From Luteimicrobium sp042670205 (lineage in GTDB: Bacteria > Actinomycetota > Actinomycetes > Actinomycetales > Cellulomonadaceae), in assembly GCF_042670205.1 (NCBI RefSeq), contig NZ_JBHUWD010000021.1:12949-76948 (forward strand): DNA of 64,000 nt, in the 5' to 3' direction. Of the stretch, positions 8,473 to 17,365 are shown in pieces (position 1 is the first letter of the stretch; every line of letters begins with the position of its first letter). The position numbers were made by a program, and so were the translations under genes. The notes below the pieces were generated by a model. It saw only the letters and a list, made by a program, of their open reading frames with translations. It was not told where the DNA came from and searched no databases.

Positions 8473-9615
8473 GTGACACGACGTCTGGTCCACGTCATCA
8501 CCCCCGGCGACCACTTCTCGCCCAGCACCGGAAGCGCCGTCCCGACCGTCGTGCACGGGCTGTCCGCCGCGACGCCGCCCAGCGCGCCCCGCCCCGCCGT
8601 CGTCGTCGCGCGGGGCACGTACGCGGACCGTTACCCCAGCGCCGAGGTCCTCGAGTACGACGAGCGCCTCCCCCGGCGCACCGACCGCTACCAGGACCTG
8701 CTGGCGGCCCGCACCGTCGGCCGGCGGCCCGCCGCCGCGGCACGCTTCGGCGCAGCGCTGACGGACCAGGCCAGCTGGGACCCGGGGATCGTCCTCGTCC
8801 ACAACGCGCCCCAGGGCATCCCCGTGGTGGACGACGCCCGGCACGTCCCCGTCCTCTACGCGCACAACCAGCTCCTGCGGACGTACTCGCGGCGCGAGGT
8901 CGCCCGGACGCTCGGCGGCGCCGCGCGCCTCGTGTGCGTCAGCGACTTCCTCGCCCGCGCAACCGCCGACCGGCTGCCGCCCGGCCTGCGCGACCGCGTG
9001 GCCGTCGTCCGCAACGGCGTCGACACCGACGCGTTCCGCCCGCCCCGGCGCTGGGAGCGCCGCGACCGGCTCGAGGTCACGTTCGTCGGCCGCATGCTCC
9101 ACGAGAAGGGCGCTGACGTGCTCCTCGGCGCGCTCACGCTCCTGGACCGTGGCGACATCCACGCGACGGTCGTCGGGAGCGCGGGTTTCGACCCCCACGC
9201 CGCCCCGACGGCGTACGAGACGGAGGTCGCGCGGTCGGCCGCCGCGCTCGGCGACCGGGTGACCCGCCGGCCGTTCGTCCCGCGCGCCGACGTCGCGGAG
9301 CTTCTCCGGGGCGCTGACGTCGTCGTGGTCCCGTCCCGCTGGCCCGACCCGTGCCCGCTCACGGTCCTCGAAGGGATGGCCTCGGGAGCGGCCCTCGTCG
9401 CGTCGACCGTCGGCGGCATCCCCGAGCAGCTCGGCGACGCCGGCATCGCCGTCCCCCCGGACGACGCGGCGGCGCTCGCGGAGGTGCTCGGAGCGCTCGC
9501 GGACGACGACGCGCTGCTCGCGCGCTCGAGGGACGCCGCCCGCGCCTATGCCCTCACGCGGACGTGGGGCCGCAGCTACGACGACCTCGCGTCAGCCCTG
9601 GCGGGCGCGGTCTAG
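8473..9615 (+). CDS. GT4 family glycosyltransferase
   Basis: 380 residues. The acceptor half contains HNAPQGIPVV and VLYAHNQLLRTYSRRE near residue 130; the donor half starts VTFVGRMLHEKGADVLL near 198, with the phosphate-binding loop SRWPDPCPLTVLEGMASG near 290, where the first acidic residue of E-x7-E is replaced within WPDP. The GTG at 8473 has AAGGCGG 5 bp upstream. It is divergent from the wzt operon. Its 3' end overlaps the convergent ATP-grasp gene by 24 bp. Confidence 0.9.
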   Translation: MTRRLVHVITPGDHFSPSTGSAVPTVVHGLSAATPPSAPRPAVVVARGTYADRYPSAEVLEYDERLPRRTDRYQDLLAARTVGRRPAAAARFGAALTDQASWDPGIVLVHNAPQGIPVVDDARHVPVLYAHNQLLRTYSRREVARTLGGAARLVCVSDFLARATADRLPPGLRDRVAVVRNGVDTDAFRPPRRWERRDRLEVTFVGRMLHEKGADVLLGALTLLDRGDIHATVVGSAGFDPHAAPTAYETEVARSAAALGDRVTRRPFVPRADVAELLRGADVVVVPSRWPDPCPLTVLEGMASGAALVASTVGGIPEQLGDAGIAVPPDDAAALAEVLGALADDDALLARSRDAARAYALTRTWGRSYDDLASALAGAV

Positions 9616-10845
9616 GCCGGCGCGTGCCCTGCGCAGGCGCTCGAGCCTCGCCCGGGGCGACGGCACGGGCGTCCCCAGCGCGTGCGCCACGACGGCGACG
9701 GCGTCGGGAGCGTGCGCAGGGACGTCCTCGTGCACCGTCTCCACCCACGGGCTCGAGGCGTCGCGTACCCGCTCCTGCGGGTAGAGGGCGATCGGCGGCA
9801 CCGGCGCCGCAGCGCGTCGACCGTCGGCCGCCGGCACGGCGCCGAAGTGCGGGGCGAGCAGGTCGAGCAGGCACCGCCCGTCGCCCGTCGGCAGGTGAGC
9901 CGTCGGGGTCGCGCGCGGGTTGAGCTCGAGGAACGACGCCCCGCCGTCCGGCCGTGCGTGGAAGTCGAGCCCGCACAGACCCGAGAGCCCGAGCGCCTTG
10001 ACGACGGCACGTGCGGCCTCGCCGAGCTCCCCTGGCTCGACGGGCTCGACGACCGTGGCGGGCCCGCTCCCGAAGCCGGCCGTGGGCACGACCCGCAGCG
10101 CGACCTCACCGAGCACCTCGCCCTCCCAGCACGCCACCGAGACCGTGGCGGGCGTGCCCGGCACGAATGCCTGGACCGAGACGCGCGGGAGCGTGCGCGG
10201 GTCCGCGACGTACGAGGCGTCGTCGTCCCTCCACCAGCGGACCACCCCTCGGGGCAGCGACGGCCGGCGCGAGAGCCGTGCCCAGGCCTCGCGGGCCTCG
10301 GCGACGTCGTGGACCACCAGGACGCCCTGGCCCGCCCAGCTCCCGTCGGTCTTCAGCACGGCCGGCAGCCCCACCTCGTGGAGCGCCGCCTCGAGCCGGT
10401 CGGCGGAGGCGAGTCCGAGGGTGGGCGGCACGTCCACGCCCGCGTCGCGCGCGACCGCCGTCGTCGCGACCCGGGAACTGCGCCGGCCGAAGGTCTCGGG
10501 ACTGCCCAGCGAACGCGCGACCGCGGCCGCCGCCCGGGAACCGAGCAGACCGCGGCGGTAGGCGTCGACGACCGCCGCCTCCGCGACGTCGTCGACGGGC
10601 ACGACGGCTGCGCCGTCGCCCACCCGGTCGAGCGCCCGTGCGACCGATCGAGCGCGTCGCAGCGGTGCGAACAGGCCAGGCGTCGTGACCCACGCCAGCC
10701 GCGCCACCGGGTGTCCGGCGGGCCCGACGAGCGCCACCTCGAAGCCCGCGTCGCGTGCGGCCAGCGCCAGGTGGACCGTGTGCAGCCAACGGTGCGCCGT
10801 CACCAGCACCAGGAGCGGCCGCCGTCCGAGGGGCGACCCGCTCAC
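9592..10845 (-). CDS. ATP-grasp domain ligase
   Basis: 417 residues. A central ATP-grasp fold is visible: LKTDGSWAGQGVLVV (phosphate-binding loop, near residue 160) and GLCGLDFHARPDGGASFLELNPRATP region (metal-binding Glu and Asn, near 300). Such enzymes join a carboxylate to an amine or thiol through an acyl phosphate. The start GTG overlaps the stop of the FAD oxidoreductase gene by 4 bp, and it is the last gene of the seven-gene operon starting at 16669. Together with that neighbour it could put an amino-acid or acyl group on the glycan, but the substrate is unknown. Confidence 0.82.
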   Translation of the reverse strand: MSGSPLGRRPLLVLVTAHRWLHTVHLALAARDAGFEVALVGPAGHPVARLAWVTTPGLFAPLRRARSVARALDRVGDGAAVVPVDDVAEAAVVDAYRRGLLGSRAAAAVARSLGSPETFGRRSSRVATTAVARDAGVDVPPTLGLASADRLEAALHEVGLPAVLKTDGSWAGQGVLVVHDVAEAREAWARLSRRPSLPRGVVRWWRDDDASYVADPRTLPRVSVQAFVPGTPATVSVACWEGEVLGEVALRVVPTAGFGSGPATVVEPVEPGELGEAARAVVKALGLSGLCGLDFHARPDGGASFLELNPRATPTAHLPTGDGRCLLDLLAPHFGAVPAADGRRAAAPVPPIALYPQERVRDASSPWVETVHEDVPAHAPDAVAVVAHALGTPVPSPRARLERLRRARAGLDRARQG

Positions 10846-12053
10846 GCGGCTGCCACCGCGTCCCGCTCGACCGCCCGCGAGACGTGCGCGGCGACCCGCG
10901 GAGCGGCGAACTCCGCGCCGACCATGAAGCGCATGAGGGGCCCGAACGAGCCGGCCGCGGCGTTGCCCACGTAGTAGAGCCCGGGGACCGACGACTCGAA
11001 GCTGCGGCTCAGCTCGGGCATCGCGCCGACGCGCCGGGTCGCCGCGCGCAGGTCGGACGCGAGGAACGGCAGCCGGTCGAGGTCGGCGTGGTACCCGGTC
11101 GCCGCGATCACGTGGTCGACGCGGAGCACGCGCGGCGCGCCGCCGTCCCGGGCCGCGAGCCCGAGCGTCACCTCCCCGTCCGCCGTCGCGCTCACCACGT
11201 CGACCCCGGTCACGAGGTCCGCGCCGCCCAGCACCTTGTCCTTCATCCAGCCGCCCGACACCGGTCCGAGAAAGTTCCGGACCACCTCGAGCCGCCGCTC
11301 GGGCGGTAGCCTGCGGAAGACGTCGGGAAGGTCCTGGCAGAACTTCTGCTTCCATCCCGCGCCGAGCCCCGAGGACGGCTTGCGGACCCGCTCGCGCCAC
11401 GTCCGGGCGTGCCCGTCGTCGACGCCCCAGAACGGGATCTCGGACCGACGCGTCACCAGGTGGACCCGCGCACCGGCGTCGAGCAGCGAGCCCGCCACCT
11501 CGACCGCCGAGGACCCTGCGCCGAGCACCGCGACGCGCTGCCCTGCGAACCCGTCGAAGTCCCGGTGCGCACTGCTGTGGGTGGCCCGACCGCCGAGCGG
11601 AGCGAGCTCGCCGGGGACCCAGGCGAAGTGCGTGATGCCGGCCGCGACCACGACGCGGCGGGCGCGCACCTCGGCACCGTCGTCGAGGGTGACGGCGAAC
11701 CCTCCCGGCGCCCGGTCGAGCGCCCGGACCGCGCGCGTGTCGAGCCCCGGGACCAGCTCCCGCTGGAACGCGAGCCCGTACCGGACGAAGGTCTCGAGGC
11801 TCACCCGCGGAGACCGGTCCCCGTACGGCAGGCCCTCGCGGGCGGCGTAGTCCGCGAGCCGCCACCCGTCCGTCGGCGCGTCCAGGCTCGACGCGAACCC
11901 GTCGGACTTGAGCAGCATCCCCGCGGGCATGTGCGCACGCCATGTCACCATCGGGTCGCCGAAGACCTGCGTCGCGATCCCCCGGTGCAGCAGGTGCGCC
12001 GCCGTCGAGAGCCCGTACGGCCCCGCCCCGACCACCACGACGTCGGTGTCCAT
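10842..12053 (-). CDS. FAD-dependent oxidoreductase (flavin monooxygenase-like)
   Basis: 403 residues. FAD site VVVGAGPYGLSTAAHL at the N-terminus; a second dinucleotide motif VAVLGAGSSAVEVAGSL near residue 170; and the late ATGYHADLDRLPFL motif of flavin-containing monooxygenases. It most resembles N-hydroxylating or Baeyer-Villiger-like flavoproteins in layout. The ATG at 12053 is preferred to an upstream in-frame GTG because AGGGGGA lies 5-6 bp before it and the FAD strand follows at once. It sits between a GT2 gene and the ATP-grasp gene in one operon. Confidence 0.85.
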   Translation of the reverse strand: MDTDVVVVGAGPYGLSTAAHLLHRGIATQVFGDPMVTWRAHMPAGMLLKSDGFASSLDAPTDGWRLADYAAREGLPYGDRSPRVSLETFVRYGLAFQRELVPGLDTRAVRALDRAPGGFAVTLDDGAEVRARRVVVAAGITHFAWVPGELAPLGGRATHSSAHRDFDGFAGQRVAVLGAGSSAVEVAGSLLDAGARVHLVTRRSEIPFWGVDDGHARTWRERVRKPSSGLGAGWKQKFCQDLPDVFRRLPPERRLEVVRNFLGPVSGGWMKDKVLGGADLVTGVDVVSATADGEVTLGLAARDGGAPRVLRVDHVIAATGYHADLDRLPFLASDLRAATRRVGAMPELSRSFESSVPGLYYVGNAAAGSFGPLMRFMVGAEFAAPRVAAHVSRAVERDAVAAA

Positions 12054-12078
12054 CCCGTCCCCCTGTCCGTCGAGCCGT

Positions 12079-13038
12079 TCACACGGCACGATCGACCTCC
12101 TTCGCGGCGTCGTACGCGCCGCGATACCTTCCGCGGACCAGACGCACCGCGTTGCGCTTCAGGTCGAACGCCAGCAGGCGCCAGTTCCGGCCGTTCCAAC
12201 GGCGTGCGACGGCGGCCGCGGCGGCCGCCCGCTGACGGGGTGTCCCCGGGCCGGCGAGCGCCGCCCGGTACATGCGCGCGGACACGTACCACTGGGGGAA
12301 CGCGACCGGACGCCGCCACTCGGGCCGGTACGCCCGGACCTGGTCGAGGACGTCTTTGCCCTGGTCCTTGCTGAGCTGGGCGTCGTGGCGCCGCGCCTCG
12401 AACAGCACCTCGGGCACCTGGATCCACGTGCCCCGCAGGGCCATCTGTATCCCGAGGACGTTGTCGCTCCCGAAGTAGTCGCCGAGGCCGCCCATCGCGC
12501 GCAGCTCCTCCGTGCGGAGCACACCGCCGTAGCCGATGGCCTCGTAGAGCCCGAAGTCGAGGAACTGGTCGACGCGCCGCACGGCGGACGGGGTGGCGAT
12601 GACGGCATGCCTGTCGTCCTCGACGCCCACGGGCCGGCCCTCGGAGTCGATCCAGCGGACGCGCGAGAACGCGACGACGGCGGTGGCGTCGGCCGCGAGG
12701 GCGTCCGTGCACCGGCGCAGGTGGTCGGGCAGGGCGACGTCGTCGGCGGCGTTCCAGGTGAAGTAGGGGGCGCGCGCCGCCTCGAGGGTCCGGTTGAAGT
12801 TGCGTGCGAGGCCCCGGTTGACGGGGGTCGTGAGGAGCCGGAAGCGGGGGTCGTCGCCGACGACGTCGCGGACGACGTCGAGCGAGCGGTCGGTGGACGC
12901 GTTGTCGCTGATCACGACCTCGATGTCCGGCAACGTCTGGGCGCGCAGCGCCAGGAGCGTGCTCTCGAGGTACCGCTCGCCGTTGTAGACCGGCACGCCC
13001 ACGGTGACGCGGGGCGTGCCGGGAGGACCGCCGGTCAC
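12079..13038 (-). CDS. Family 2 glycosyltransferase
   Basis: 319 residues. Opening PRVTVGVPVYNGERYLESTL and SDNASTDRSLDVV are textbook GT2; the acidic motif is in TWNAADDVALPDHL near residue 90, a form common in cell-wall rhamnosyl- or galactosyltransferases. The C-terminal 100 residues (FPQWYVSARMYRAALAG) are amphipathic and basic. Start GTG overlaps the upstream deacetylase stop by 4 bp. Sugar specificity cannot be called. Confidence 0.9.
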   Translation of the reverse strand: MTGGPPGTPRVTVGVPVYNGERYLESTLLALRAQTLPDIEVVISDNASTDRSLDVVRDVVGDDPRFRLLTTPVNRGLARNFNRTLEAARAPYFTWNAADDVALPDHLRRCTDALAADATAVVAFSRVRWIDSEGRPVGVEDDRHAVIATPSAVRRVDQFLDFGLYEAIGYGGVLRTEELRAMGGLGDYFGSDNVLGIQMALRGTWIQVPEVLFEARRHDAQLSKDQGKDVLDQVRAYRPEWRRPVAFPQWYVSARMYRAALAGPGTPRQRAAAAAAVARRWNGRNWRLLAFDLKRNAVRLVRGRYRGAYDAAKEVDRAV

Positions 13039-13658
13039 CGCAGGACGACCTTGTCCGCCACGAAGCCCTCGGCGTAGCGCGTGCCCGCCTCGACCCCCCG
13101 CAGCCGCAGGACGCTGCGGAACGTCTCCTCGTCCCACCAGCCCCGCCCGTGCTGCGACGGGTAGGACTCCTCGAGCAGCCGGACCTTCCGCCGCACGACG
13201 TCGTCCGTCAGCGGCACGTAGACCTGCGCGGGACCGTGGTCGCCGTCCCACTTGGGGATCTCGTACCGCAGGACGTTCGCACCCCGGAAGACGGGCTTGA
13301 CGAGGTCGGCCACGACGCGGTGGTCCTGGTGGGCGTCGTCGAGGCGCGGCGCGAGGACGAGGTCCGGTCGTCCGACCTCCTCGACGAGGGCGTGGAGGAA
13401 CCGCTTGGCGTCGCCCCACGCCGTGGGGAACCGACCGTCGGGGAGGTTCGCGAAGCGCACGGTTGCGCCCCGCGCGACGGCGGCGGCCGCGGTGCGGGCC
13501 TCGGCGCGCCTGGTGTCGTCCCCGCTCAGCACGGCGAACGAGAGATCCGCGCCCGCGTCGGCGAGAGCGAGGAGCGTCCCGCCGGCGCCGAGCTCGATGT
13601 CGTCGGGATGGGCGCCGAGCGCGAGCACGCGCGCCGGCGCGCCGAGCAGCTCAAGCAT
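13035..13658 (-). CDS. PIG-L family N-deacetylase
   Basis: 207 residues. The zinc site is clear: AHPDDIELGAGG near residue 17 (His, Asp, Asp) and the HQDHR motif near 110. PIG-L/LmbE enzymes remove an acetyl group from GlcNAc-type sugars or related amides. The ATG at 13658 overlaps the stop of the pyruvyltransferase gene by 8 bp. In this operon it probably trims a sugar nucleotide or lipid-linked sugar, giving a free amine that the ATP-grasp ligase or the GNAT enzyme might use (inference). Confidence 0.88.
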   Translation of the reverse strand: MLELLGAPARVLALGAHPDDIELGAGGTLLALADAGADLSFAVLSGDDTRRAEARTAAAAVARGATVRFANLPDGRFPTAWGDAKRFLHALVEEVGRPDLVLAPRLDDAHQDHRVVADLVKPVFRGANVLRYEIPKWDGDHGPAQVYVPLTDDVVRRKVRLLEESYPSQHGRGWWDEETFRSVLRLRGVEAGTRYAEGFVADKVVLR

Positions 13659-14859
13659 GCGCCACGTCCTCGGGGAAGTAGTGCCGTCGTCGGGCCGGTG
13701 GTCCCCCCGCCTCGACGCTCCGGCGCAACCAGTCGTCCTGGGCCCGGACCGCCGCGGAGGCGCGGTCGGCGCGCGAGGCGATGCGCTCGCGCAGGCGGGG
13801 GCGGTCGGCGAGCTCTTTGACCTGCGCCACGACCCGCTCGGGGTCGAAGTCGGTGATCGGCCACGCGTAGTCCTCGAGGTCCGCGAGCCTGAGGATCTCG
13901 CGCTGCTTGGAGCGGCCGTACCCGAGGGCGACCATCGGCGTCCCCGTCCGCGCCGCGACGAGAAGGTTGTGGTACCGCGATGCCACCAGCACCTCCATCG
14001 CGGCGACCTCCGCCTCGACGTCGGGAAGGGTGCTCGCGTCCGAGACCCGGACCTTTCCCCGGGCGACGAGCTCCTCGAGATCCAGCAGCTCCACGAAGGT
14101 GCCGTCCGAGTCGGAGCCGCGCAGCAGGACGACCTGCTTGCCGAGGTCGACCAGCCGGACGACGAGCTCGCGCGCGCGCGCGACGTAGGCGTCCCGGGTG
14201 ACGGCGTCGGGGTTGCGGTAGCCCGCCGCACCGTCGTACGCGAGGAGCCCGAGACCGACCACTCCGGGCTGCGCGGCCACCAGAGCGCTGCGCGGGTCGC
14301 CGAGCACCAGGTCGGGCACGACACGCGGAGTGCTGCCGGTGCGGTCGGCGACAGCAGCGGCGGACGCGTCGTCCCGTACGGTCACGAGGGTCGAGAGCCG
14401 GAGCGCGGCGGTGGAGAGGCGCCGCGCCAGGGGCGAGCCCGCGTCGTCGGCCCCGACGCTGAGCGCGAGCAGGGGACGCCGGAGGACGAAGGACCACAAC
14501 CCCAGCACGCACAGGACGAAGGGGATGGCGCCCGGCACGGCCCACTGCGTCTCGAAGACGCCCGTGCCGGGCACCACGAGCACGTCGGAACGGAGCACGA
14601 GCCAACCCAGCCAGAAGGTGTCGACGCCCTTCATCACCATCCGCCCGACCAGCGAGCGCGGGTGCCGGACCGGCGCGACGACGGGGCGTGCCCGCACGTG
14701 GTGCTGGTCGGAGACCACGTCGGGCAGGTGGCACAGCACCGTGACGTCGACGTCGCGGGCGGATCGCAGGACCTCGAGCTCGTGCTCGAGGCACGCGTCG
14801 TTGCCGTAGTTGCCCACGCCGAACTCCCCTACCAGGGAGACGCGCACGTGGCGGCTCAC
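13651..14859 (-). CDS. Polysaccharide pyruvyl transferase family protein
   Basis: 402 residues of the CsaB/WcaK-type family. It opens VRVSLVGEFGVGNYGNDACLEHEL, contains LLALSVGADDAGSPLARRL in the middle and the conserved VASRYHNLLVAARTGTPMVALGYG segment near residue 305, all hallmarks of the pyruvyltransferase GT-B-like fold. The reaction would be ketal formation from phosphoenolpyruvate onto a sugar. The GTG start overlaps the cytidylyltransferase stop by 4 bp. Pyruvate ketals often anchor S-layer proteins, but no SLH protein is seen here. Confidence 0.88.
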   Translation of the reverse strand: MSRHVRVSLVGEFGVGNYGNDACLEHELEVLRSARDVDVTVLCHLPDVVSDQHHVRARPVVAPVRHPRSLVGRMVMKGVDTFWLGWLVLRSDVLVVPGTGVFETQWAVPGAIPFVLCVLGLWSFVLRRPLLALSVGADDAGSPLARRLSTAALRLSTLVTVRDDASAAAVADRTGSTPRVVPDLVLGDPRSALVAAQPGVVGLGLLAYDGAAGYRNPDAVTRDAYVARARELVVRLVDLGKQVVLLRGSDSDGTFVELLDLEELVARGKVRVSDASTLPDVEAEVAAMEVLVASRYHNLLVAARTGTPMVALGYGRSKQREILRLADLEDYAWPITDFDPERVVAQVKELADRPRLRERIASRADRASAAVRAQDDWLRRSVEAGGPPARRRHYFPEDVAHA

Positions 14860-15707
14860 CGGGCTCCACCGTTCGAGTGGTTCAGGTCCGGCACCTCGAC
14901 GACGGGCACTCGACGGGGCCCTGGTGACCGGTGCCGGTCCCACACCGCCCAGGGCCGGTCACCCGTGCGGTTCATCTCCTCGAGCGTCGACCGCTCCTTG
15001 AGGGTGTCCATCGGCGCCCAGAACCCGCCGTACCGCGTCGCCCGGAACCGGCCGTCGTGGGCCGCACGGACGCACGCGTCCATGACGAGGTCCTCGCCCT
15101 CCCCCAGGTAGTCGAAGATCCCCTGCCGCAGCACGAAGTAGCCCCCGTTGATGCACATCTCCATCCCGGCGACGGGCTCGAGGTCCGTCATCCGCCCCTC
15201 GTCGTCGATCCGGACCACGTGGAACGAGTCTTGCGGCGGGACCGCGAGGAGGGTCCCGACGGCGTCGGTCGCGAGGAACTCGTCGACGATCTCGTCCATG
15301 GGCGCGTCCGTGAGCACGTCGCCGTAGTTGGCGAGGAAGACGTCGTCCCCGTCGAGGTACTGACGCACCCGGCGCAGCCGCTCGCCGATCGCCGTGTCCA
15401 TCCCGGTGTCCACGAAGGTGATCCGCCACTCGCTGATGTCGCTCGACAGCAGCTCGATCTCCTCGCCACCCTTGGTGAGCACGAAGTCGTTGGAGTGGGT
15501 CTCGCGGTAGTTGAGGAAGTAGTCCTTGACGGCGTTCGCGCCGTACCCGAGGCACAGGATGAACTCCGTGTGCCCGAAGTGCGCGTAGTACTTCATGATG
15601 TGCCACAGGACCGGCCGCGAGCCGATCGGCATCATCGGCTTGGGCAGCGAGTCGGGGCCGGAGCGCATGCGCATCCCGAGGCCCCCGCAGAACAGCACGA
15701 CCTTCAT
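14856..15707 (-). CDS. Glucose-1-phosphate cytidylyltransferase-like nucleotidyltransferase
   Basis: 283 residues. It begins MKVVLFCGGLGMRMRSG, the nucleotide-binding signature, followed by LPKPMMPIGSRPVLWHIMKYY; both match RfbF-type CTP:glucose-1-phosphate cytidylyltransferases closely, as does NYGDVLTDAP near residue 128. It would supply CDP-glucose or a similar NDP-sugar. The ATG start overlaps the LLM oxidoreductase stop (ATGA). No obvious CDP-glucose 4,6-dehydratase lies next to it; the SDR protein at 19773 is the only candidate. Confidence 0.88.
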   Translation of the reverse strand: MKVVLFCGGLGMRMRSGPDSLPKPMMPIGSRPVLWHIMKYYAHFGHTEFILCLGYGANAVKDYFLNYRETHSNDFVLTKGGEEIELLSSDISEWRITFVDTGMDTAIGERLRRVRQYLDGDDVFLANYGDVLTDAPMDEIVDEFLATDAVGTLLAVPPQDSFHVVRIDDEGRMTDLEPVAGMEMCINGGYFVLRQGIFDYLGEGEDLVMDACVRAAHDGRFRATRYGGFWAPMDTLKERSTLEEMNRTGDRPWAVWDRHRSPGPRRVPVVEVPDLNHSNGGAR

Positions 15708-16669
15708 CGTCCACCTCCCGCGCCGACCATCGGCTCTCTCCGTCTGTCCAGGGCTTCCAGCACCGGGGCCGTGAGGTCCGCGTCGCTGCCGAGCCGCCAT
15801 CGTGTGACGCCGAGCTCGGCCGACCAGGCCGCGACCTGCTCGGCGACGTCCTGCGCGCTGCCTCGCATCGACGCCGGTGAGTGGGTCACCGCGCCCGAGT
15901 CCACCGCCTCGGCGATCCAGCCCGACCGCGAGCCGCTGCCGTCGACCCGCACGTCGTGCACCGTCAGCTGGATCTCGGGCGCGGGCCGCCCCGCCTCGTC
16001 CGCGGCACGTCGCACGACCGCGATCTTCGCGCGGATCGCGTCGACCGTCACCTCCGCGGCGAGCGCGCCCGGGTCGTGGTCGGCCATCGCCGGGTGGACG
16101 CTCACGACGTCGGCCCGGGCACCGGCGAGACGGAGCATCCGGGGCAGCGAAGCGCCGATCCAGACGGGCACACCGCCAGGACGCGCCGGGGCAGGCAGTG
16201 CGTCCAGGCCCTCGACGTGGTGATGCACGCCCGCGTAGCCGACGGTCCCACCCTCGCGCCACCGTCGCAGGATCTCGAGGGTCTCGACCAGGCGCGCGGT
16301 GCGGACGGCCGGCGGGTCGAAAGGAAGCCCGCTCGCGGCGTAGTCGGCGGCGAGCCACCCGGCCCCGAGCCCCAGCGCGAACCGTCCCCCGCTCAGCACG
16401 TCGAGGGTCGCGGACGCCTTGGCGAGCCAGGCAGGCCGGTGCAGGTCGTTGACCAGGACGAGGGTGGCGAGGCCGATCGCGTCGGTGCAGCCGGCCGCCA
16501 CCGAGATCGCGGTCCACGCGTCGAGCTGCCACCCCCCGGCCACGTGCTCCGAGACGGCGACCGTGTCGTAGCCCTGCGCCTCCGCGCGGCGCACCGCGTC
16601 CCGCCAGGCACCCGGCTCGGGGTCGAAGCGGGGCAGCGAGGCGATGAAGCGGAGCGTGCTGACATCCAC
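15704..16669 (-). CDS. LLM-class flavin-dependent oxidoreductase
   Basis: 321 residues. The TIM-barrel luciferase-like monooxygenase pattern is clear: GYDTVAVSEHVAGG, TDAIGLATLVLVNDLHRPAWLAK, LSGGRFALGLGAGW and VPVWIGASLPRMLRLA. Such enzymes use FMN or F420; actinobacterial members of this size are usually F420-dependent. The GTG at 16669 has GAGGT 7 bp upstream. It is the first gene of a seven-gene operon devoted to sugar-nucleotide and glycan modification, an unusual place for this family. Confidence 0.85.
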   Translation of the reverse strand: MDVSTLRFIASLPRFDPEPGAWRDAVRRAEAQGYDTVAVSEHVAGGWQLDAWTAISVAAGCTDAIGLATLVLVNDLHRPAWLAKASATLDVLSGGRFALGLGAGWLAADYAASGLPFDPPAVRTARLVETLEILRRWREGGTVGYAGVHHHVEGLDALPAPARPGGVPVWIGASLPRMLRLAGARADVVSVHPAMADHDPGALAAEVTVDAIRAKIAVVRRAADEAGRPAPEIQLTVHDVRVDGSGSRSGWIAEAVDSGAVTHSPASMRGSAQDVAEQVAAWSAELGVTRWRLGSDADLTAPVLEALDRRREPMVGAGGGR

Positions 16670-16816
16670 GCGGGCACCTCGAGGACGGTCCGGACGACAA
16701 GACGTTGCAAGTCTCGGACCGGCGGCGCACCGGGCCAACGTCCCGCGTCCGAATTCATCCGGGATCGACCGCAACTTCACCCCCGTGCCCCATGCACGCT
16801 TTCGTACCGTAAGCGC
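16670..16816. promoter_or_regulatory. Divergent promoter region between the LLM operon and the RmlC gene
   Basis: On the plus strand TACCGT (16805-16810) stands 6 bp before the ATG of the RmlC-like gene, a leaderless layout. On the minus strand GGGGTGAAGTTG (16783-16772) resembles the motif found at the other glycan promoters, although no -10 box follows at 34 bp. Confidence 0.4.
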
Positions 16817-17365
16817 ATGCGCGTGACGACCACCCGGCTCGACGGCCCGCTGCTCTTCGTCCCTGAACCGCACCGCGACGAGCGTGGCCTGTTCACGCGC
16901 ACGTTCGACGCCGACGACGCCCGCGCGGCCGGCCTCGACCCGGGCGCGTTCCTCCAGGACAGCCAGTCGCGGTCCGTCGAAGGCGTGGTGCGCGGGATGC
17001 ACGGCCGGGTCGGCGGCGGGGAGGCGAAGCTCGTCCGGGTGGCGCACGGGGCAGTCCTCGACGTCGTCGTGGACGCGCGGCCGGCCTCGCCGACGTTCGG
17101 GCAGGTCGAGACGTTCCGCCTCGACGACACCGACTTCGTCACCCTCTACGTTCCGCGCGGCTTCCTCCACGGCCACCAGACCCTCACGCCGACGGCGGAC
17201 GTCTGCTACCGGATCGACGCGCTGCACGACCCCACCGAGGACGTCGGCGTGCACTTCCTCGACCCGGACCTCGCGATCGGCTGGCCCGCGCCCGTGACGA
17301 TCGTGAGCGAGCGGGACCAGGCCGCGGGCTCGTGGGCGGAGCTGGCGGCGCGGCTCACGGCGTGA
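16817..17365 (+). CDS. dTDP-4-dehydrorhamnose 3,5-epimerase family protein (RmlC-like)
   Basis: 182 residues, the normal RmlC length. Cupin-type motifs: PEPHRDERGLFTRTFD, QDSQSRSVEGVVRGMHGR with the catalytic-side His, GEAKLVRVAHGAVLDVVVD, and YVPRGFLHGHQTL. It would epimerise or bind a 4-keto-6-deoxy-NDP-sugar. The leaderless ATG lies 6 bp after TACCGT. The gene ends inside the convergent methyltransferase paralogue (11-bp overlap). The usual partners RmlA, RmlB and RmlD are not nearby, so the substrate may be a CDP-sugar made by the neighbouring cytidylyltransferase (inference). Confidence 0.88.
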   Translation: MRVTTTRLDGPLLFVPEPHRDERGLFTRTFDADDARAAGLDPGAFLQDSQSRSVEGVVRGMHGRVGGGEAKLVRVAHGAVLDVVVDARPASPTFGQVETFRLDDTDFVTLYVPRGFLHGHQTLTPTADVCYRIDALHDPTEDVGVHFLDPDLAIGWPAPVTIVSERDQAAGSWAELAARLTA

